Below are positions 22,684 to 25,228 of a stretch of 25,228 bases of DNA, piece after piece (within the stretch, counting starts at the first letter, position 1; every line of letters starts with the position of its first letter). Both the position numbers and the translations under genes were made by a program. The notes under the pieces were generated by a model, which searched no databases, was not told where the DNA came from, and saw only the letters and a list, made by a program, of their open reading frames with translations. The stretch lies in the IMG/VR virus record IMGVR_UViG_3300005613_000384, positions 1-25,228 of that record. One strand, given 5' to 3'. Source of the DNA: a virus.

Positions 22684-22838
22684 CTTCTACCCCTTCTTGG
22701 TACTTTGCTGTCTAGCCAGTCATTTATAGCTTTAGCAGGAAAGACTTTAGCTAGCTCTACAATTATTTGCCATCGTTCTAAACCTTTTTCATGCAGATCT
22801 TTGGCTTTAGTTTCTATAGTTTCGTTAGATACTTTCAT
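22680..22838 (-). CDS. Small helical protein, 52 aa
   Basis: The protein begins MKVSNETIETKAKDLHEKGL, continues ERWQIIVELAKVFPAKAIND and ends WLDSKVPRRGRR. It has a canonical AAAGGAG Shine-Dalgarno, which supports expression despite its size, and it leads a run of overlapping ORFs. The basic C-terminus may bind nucleic acid. Family not recognised. Confidence 0.6.
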   Translation of the reverse strand: MKVSNETIETKAKDLHEKGLERWQIIVELAKVFPAKAINDWLDSKVPRRGRR

Positions 22839-22862
22839 TTAATCTCCTTTTATAATTTAGTT

Positions 22863-22887
22863 TTCATACTTCCTTTAGATTTTTAAT
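22863..22887 (-). repeat. 25-bp direct repeat, copy 1 (ribosome-binding junction)
   Basis: The 25 bases are identical to 23104-23128. The minus strand contains AATCTAAAGGAAGTATGAA. In this copy it follows the stop of the 73-aa gene and would start a 5-codon frame, MKTKL (22850-22867). In the other copy it encodes the last residues of the hexapeptide-repeat protein and the Shine-Dalgarno of the 73-aa gene. Confidence 0.9.
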
Positions 22888-23104
22888 TTTCATCTTTTAA
22901 ACTTAATAAGTTTTCAAGTTCATCTAATCTTCCCCACACTTCACAAATATAGCTACTATTTTCATCTCTAATAACCTGTTCTTTTGCAGAAATTGAATCC
23001 TTGTTATACTTAAATCTAGTTAAGTTATTTTTATGTTCATCTTCTATTTTTTTATAAATAGCTCTTAATTCTTTAATTCTTTTTTTTATATATTTTATTT
23101 GCAT
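22883..23104 (-). CDS. Coiled-coil protein, 73 aa
   Basis: The protein is charged and helical throughout (MQIKYIKKRIKELRAIYKKI, then SSYICEVWGRLDELENLLSL). Its ATG directly follows the TGA of the hexapeptide-repeat gene, with AAAGGA supplied by the end of that gene. It is a likely two-helix coiled-coil with no catalytic motif. Function is unknown. Confidence 0.6.
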   Translation of the reverse strand: MQIKYIKKRIKELRAIYKKIEDEHKNNLTRFKYNKDSISAKEQVIRDENSSYICEVWGRLDELENLLSLKDEN

Positions 23105-23128
23105 TCATACTTCCTTTAGATTTTTAAT
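23104..23128 (-). repeat. 25-bp direct repeat, copy 2
   Basis: This is the second copy of the repeat at 22863-22887, spanning the 3' end of the 247-aa gene (residues NLKEV) and the first base of the next gene. The flanking bases differ from copy 1, so the duplicated unit is exactly 25 bp. Confidence 0.9.
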
Positions 23129-23848
23129 AGCTTCCTCAAACTCTGATTTAATAAATGTTTTACCTGCTATTTCTACAGTTTCTTTTGGTTTTGGTAGACC
23201 TAATTCTTTGACAATGCCATATTCGACAGTTCCACCTTCTAACTTGCCACAAGTGATAGTTTTTTCTTCGTCATTGATTTCTCTCCAAGTGCAAATTCCT
23301 GCAAAGATTTTTAATCCAAAAGATAATCTCTCTTTACAAGTAATTGATAGACCTGCCTGTATGCCATAATTTTCACCAGCTTCAATCGAGCTACCAGCTT
23401 CAATCGAGCTAACAGCTTTAATCGAGCCACCAGCTTCAATCGAGCTAACAGCTTTAATCCAGTAACCAGCTTCAATCCAGTAACCAGCTTTAATCGAGCT
23501 ACCAGCTTCAATCCAGTAACCAGCTTCAATCGAGTCACCAGCTTTAATCGAGTCACCAGCTTTAATCGAGTCACCAGCTTTAATCGAGTCACCAGCTTTA
23601 ATCGAGCCACCAGCTTTAATCGAGCTACCAGCTTCAATCGAGTCACCAGCTTTAATCGAGCTACCAGCTTCAATCGAGTCACCAGCTTCAATCGAGCTAC
23701 CAGCTTCAATCTCTATATAACCAGCCACATAAAGTCTACCAGTAAAATCTAAAGAGCATTTAAACTCTAGGTTTCCTTCTACTGAATAGCCATAGTCATC
23801 TTTGTGTTTTTCTAAATCATTTAAAGATTTAATAATATATGTTTTCAT
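23105..23848 (-). CDS. Hexapeptide-repeat (left-handed beta-helix-like) protein, 247 aa
   Basis: Residues 1-45 form a folded cap (YIIKSLNDLEKHKDDYGYSV...). Residues 51-158 are 18 uninterrupted hexads of the form (S/D/G/Y)(S/W)I(E/K)A(G/V). Read as I-(E/K)-A-G-(S/D)-x, they fit the left-handed beta-helix hexapeptide rule and would make about six 18-residue coils. Residues 160-247 form a C-terminal domain with Cys171, Cys186 and Cys200. AAAGGAAA precedes the ATG. There is no acyltransferase catalytic His motif, so an enzyme role is not supported. Its charged ladder faces could bind ligand, DNA or another copy. Similar repeat proteins occur in uncultured bacteria and phages, but I know no function. 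Confidence 0.7.
   Translation of the reverse strand: MKTYIIKSLNDLEKHKDDYGYSVEGNLEFKCSLDFTGRLYVAGYIEIEAGSSIEAGDSIEAGSSIKAGDSIEAGSSIKAGGSIKAGDSIKAGDSIKAGDSIKAGDSIEAGYWIEAGSSIKAGYWIEAGYWIKAVSSIEAGGSIKAVSSIEAGSSIEAGENYGIQAGLSITCKERLSFGLKIFAGICTWREINDEEKTITCGKLEGGTVEYGIVKELGLPKPKETVEIAGKTFIKSEFEEAIKNLKEV
23375..23698 (-). repeat. Tandem repeat, 18 units of 18 bp
   Basis: 324 bp of near-identical 18-bp units read on the plus strand as CACCAGCTTTAATCGAGT, with variation mainly at the CTTTAAT/CTTCAAT site (Lys/Glu) and at the GAGCTA/GAGTCA/CAGTAA triplets (Ser, Asp or Tyr). The high identity indicates recent expansion or gene conversion by slippage. There are no spacers, so it is not a CRISPR array. 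Confidence 0.95.
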
Positions 23849-23860
23849 AATTTCCTTTCT

Positions 23861-24073
23861 TTAATAAATGTTTTTAATCTCTCCGTCTATTTTACAAATA
23901 CACTGATCTGGAGCATAAGTTCCACCCCACATATATTCTTTCATTTCTCCGTTCATTTCCTGGCAGTAACTAGAACATTTTAATTCTAAATCGCTTGTTG
24001 ATTTTAAAATTAATGACACAAATAGAATAATAATAAGTGTCACAATTGATAAAAATGCTGTAATTTCTTCCAT
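23861..24073 (-). CDS. Small membrane-anchored cysteine-containing protein, 70 aa
   Basis: Residues 5-24 form an N-terminal hydrophobic helix (TAFLSIVTLIIILFVSLIL). A polar domain follows with Cys33, Cys37 and a CIC pair (CSSYC, then QCICK) that could form disulfides outside the membrane or bind a metal. The ATG follows the upstream stop after three bases. The helix is signal-anchor-like. Function is unknown; an envelope-acting phage accessory such as an exclusion or lysis helper is only a possibility. Confidence 0.55.
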   Translation of the reverse strand: MEEITAFLSIVTLIIILFVSLILKSTSDLELKCSSYCQEMNGEMKEYMWGGTYAPDQCICKIDGEIKNIY

Positions 24074-24076
24074 AAT

Positions 24077-24250
24077 TTATTCATGGCAACTTAAAGCGTT
24101 ACCCATGCCTTTTATATAACTAGTATGTAATTCTTGACTCATTGATTCCTGTAGTTCTTGCTTAGTTCTAACTACAAAGACTGTAAATAGAGCTACTATT
24201 AAAGCTAAAATGATTAGATTAGCTATATAGGTTATTAGTTGTTTGTTCAT
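24077..24250 (-). CDS. Small single-pass membrane protein, 57 aa
   Basis: The start MNKQLITYIA is followed by a transmembrane helix at about 5-27 (NLIILALIVALFTVFVV), then a basic RTK stop and a helical tail (QELQESMSQELHTSYIKGMG) ending SCHE. A strong AAAGGAAAA Shine-Dalgarno lies before the ATG. Together with the adjoining 70-aa protein it forms a pair of membrane proteins with a shared transcript. Function unknown. Confidence 0.6.
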   Translation of the reverse strand: MNKQLITYIANLIILALIVALFTVFVVRTKQELQESMSQELHTSYIKGMGNALSCHE

Positions 24251-24265
24251 GTTTTCCTTTTGTTA

Positions 24266-24736
24266 TTAGCCTAAAAGTTCTTGTTTTTTCTTATTAAATT
24301 CATCTTGAGTTATTTCTAAAAATTCTGGCTCTGTTAAAGATTTACTAAGTTCTCCGTTTGCAAAACTTTCAGCTTTTTTAAGTGCTTCAATTTTATCTTG
24401 CAATTCTTTTTTCTTTTCTTTTATATTTTCTTTTACAGTGTTTATAGCTTCTTTAAAATAACTTTTTACTTCGTCTAATGTTGCTGGAAAAATAGTTAAA
24501 TCATCTGTGCCAGCATAGGTTTTTATTTCAGCCTCAACACTGTTGTAATCCTTAGTATATTCAAGAATTTGTATAAAAGTTTTATTACCAGTATTCATTA
24601 GATCTAAAACAACACCGTACTTTGTTTCATAAGTATCAGAATATTTTTTAGATATAATTTTTAAAACATCTCCTTTTACTAAAGTTGATATTTTTATAAC
24701 ATTTGCTTGAGTTTGTATTAAGTTTTTAGTTTGCAT
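24266..24736 (-). CDS. Hypothetical protein with small beta-domain and coiled coil, 156 aa
   Basis: Residues 15-85 look like a small beta-barrel (STLVKGDVLKIISKKYSDTY, then KYGVVLDLMNTGNKTFIQIL). Residues 95-125 form a Lys/Glu coiled coil (INTVKENIKEKKKELQDKIE), and the C-terminal helix ends FNKKKQELLG. AAAAGGAAAA precedes the ATG. A perfect GC-rich hairpin lies 24-46 nt upstream. There is no enzyme motif. The layout resembles phage proteins of unknown role. Confidence 0.6.
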   Translation of the reverse strand: MQTKNLIQTQANVIKISTLVKGDVLKIISKKYSDTYETKYGVVLDLMNTGNKTFIQILEYTKDYNSVEAEIKTYAGTDDLTIFPATLDEVKSYFKEAINTVKENIKEKKKELQDKIEALKKAESFANGELSKSLTEPEFLEITQDEFNKKKQELLG

Positions 24737-24759
24737 TTTTCCTTTTATATTTTTATATT

Positions 24760-24782
24760 GGCGGTTTTTTCAGAGAACCGCC
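24760..24782 (-). terminator. GC-rich intergenic hairpin
   Basis: Perfect 7-bp arms GGCGGTT and AACCGCC surround a 9-nt loop in an otherwise AT-rich gap after the stop at 24807. No U-run follows on the minus strand (AATATAAAAATATAAAAG), so it may be a processing or 3'-end-stabilising hairpin, or an attenuator for the downstream gene. Confidence 0.45.
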
Positions 24783-24806
24783 TAAACTCTTTAATCTCTA
24801 CCCAGA

Positions 24807-25228
24807 TTATTTATCTTTCTTTTCCTCTTTTTTGATTCTAGCTACTTCTTTAATAGCTTTAGCACCTAATTTAGAGGTCATTTCTTCAAATAGAAGTAGA
24901 TCCATAGCATCAATTCCTGATCTAGTAGCTTCTAGCTCATTATCAATCCAGCCGAGTTGATACATAGCTCTAAGATCTTTAGAGAGTAACTTTTTAATTT
25001 TGTTTGGTATGTCTTTTAATATTGACATAATTCCTTTCTTTTTAGTTTTATTAATTAGTTCTTGCATATTAGTTAATGTTAAAGTGTCACTAGATGTGGT
25101 TGTAGAAGTATAAGCAGAACGTGTTAAACCCCAATCAAAATAATCAGCATAAAATTTACTCCAGTTATCTATCATTTCTGTAGCAGTTTTAGGATTATTT
25201 ACTAAATAAGGTTTTGTTGACTCAACAA
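24807..25228 (-). CDS. Partial protein running off the right edge (3' end only)
   Basis: An internal ATG exists at 25175 (MIDNWSKFYADYFDWGLTRS), but the frame stays open to the window end (reading VESTKPYLVNNPKTATE before it) and no Shine-Dalgarno precedes that ATG. The gene therefore probably begins outside the window. The visible 140 residues are helical with a Ser/Thr patch (SAYTSTTTSSDTLT), an ILKDIPNKIKKLLSKDL segment and a Lys-rich end (RIKKEEKKDK). I do not recognise a family. A longer replication, DNA-metabolism or tail-associated protein is possible. Confidence 0.5.
   Translation of the reverse strand, partial: VESTKPYLVNNPKTATEMIDNWSKFYADYFDWGLTRSAYTSTTTSSDTLTLTNMQELINKTKKKGIMSILKDIPNKIKKLLSKDLRAMYQLGWIDNELEATRSGIDAMDLLLFEEMTSKLGAKAIKEVARIKKEEKKDK

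Noticed and set aside
23375-23698. Possible CRISPR array
   Set aside because: Units abut without spacers and encode an in-frame protein repeat.
23311-23709. 132-codon frame of KLV-A/T-R units
   Set aside because: It is the shifted frame of the 18-bp tandem repeat; repeat length divisible by three keeps every frame open.
1-25228. Recoding of TGA as glycine or tryptophan (as in some uncultured bacteria)
   Set aside because: TGA terminates many genes here, several in ATGA stop/start overlaps, and no recognised domain contains an in-frame TGA.

Overview
The window is a 25.2 kb fragment of an AT-rich tailed double-stranded DNA phage genome (Caudoviricetes). It may come from a free virus or from a prophage; no integrase, lysis gene, tail-tube or tape-measure gene and no tRNA is visible. 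Every supported gene lies on the minus strand, so transcription runs from high to low coordinates. Bacterial Shine-Dalgarno sequences (AAAGGA/AAAGGAG) precede many genes. TGA ends several genes, often in ATGA stop/start overlaps, so the standard bacterial code (table 11) is used. The host cannot be named from the sequence.

From right to left: (1) 25228-22197 is a chain of small genes: a protein cut by the window edge, a 156-aa coiled-coil protein, three tiny single-helix membrane proteins, an 18 x 18-bp hexapeptide-repeat protein, and a block of very small overlapping ORFs that includes an excisionase-like helix-turn-helix protein. (2) 22124-13861 is the packaging and head module: TerS, TerL, portal, a 667-aa fibrous virion protein with VPEIK-type repeats, two small helical proteins, an acidic scaffold candidate and the major capsid protein (MCP). 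(3) 13776-12919 is a protein with a 161-residue Ser/Pro stalk. (4) 12877-7868 is an unbroken chain of six overlapping sugar-modification genes: a GT2 glycosyltransferase, a methyltransferase, a second glycosyltransferase-like protein, another SAM-fold protein, a UDP-sugar 6-dehydrogenase homologue, and a 550-aa protein fusing both glycosyltransferase types. (5) 7820-424 holds a 1135-aa LamG/DUF2341 protein with a 318-residue Ser/Pro stalk, a probable beta-propeller virion protein with an internal Ser/Pro segment, a fibre-like protein and two proteins sharing a receptor-binding-like module. (6) At 192-1 a new gene starts and runs off the window; it may be the head-tail adaptor.

Working model: the head proteins build and fill the capsid. 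A 13 kb surface-decoration block lies between the MCP and the putative neck gene. In it, three structural proteins with mucin-like Ser/Pro stretches flank a dedicated glycosyltransferase/methyltransferase/UDP-sugar-dehydrogenase operon. I infer that the enzymes decorate these Ser-rich stalks, making a phage-encoded virion glycosylation system. Candidate regulatory features are sigma-70-like promoters (two placed so that the mRNA would be leaderless), a 15-nt intergenic motif present three times (twice exactly 37 nt before the ATG), and hairpins on both sides of the MCP gene.
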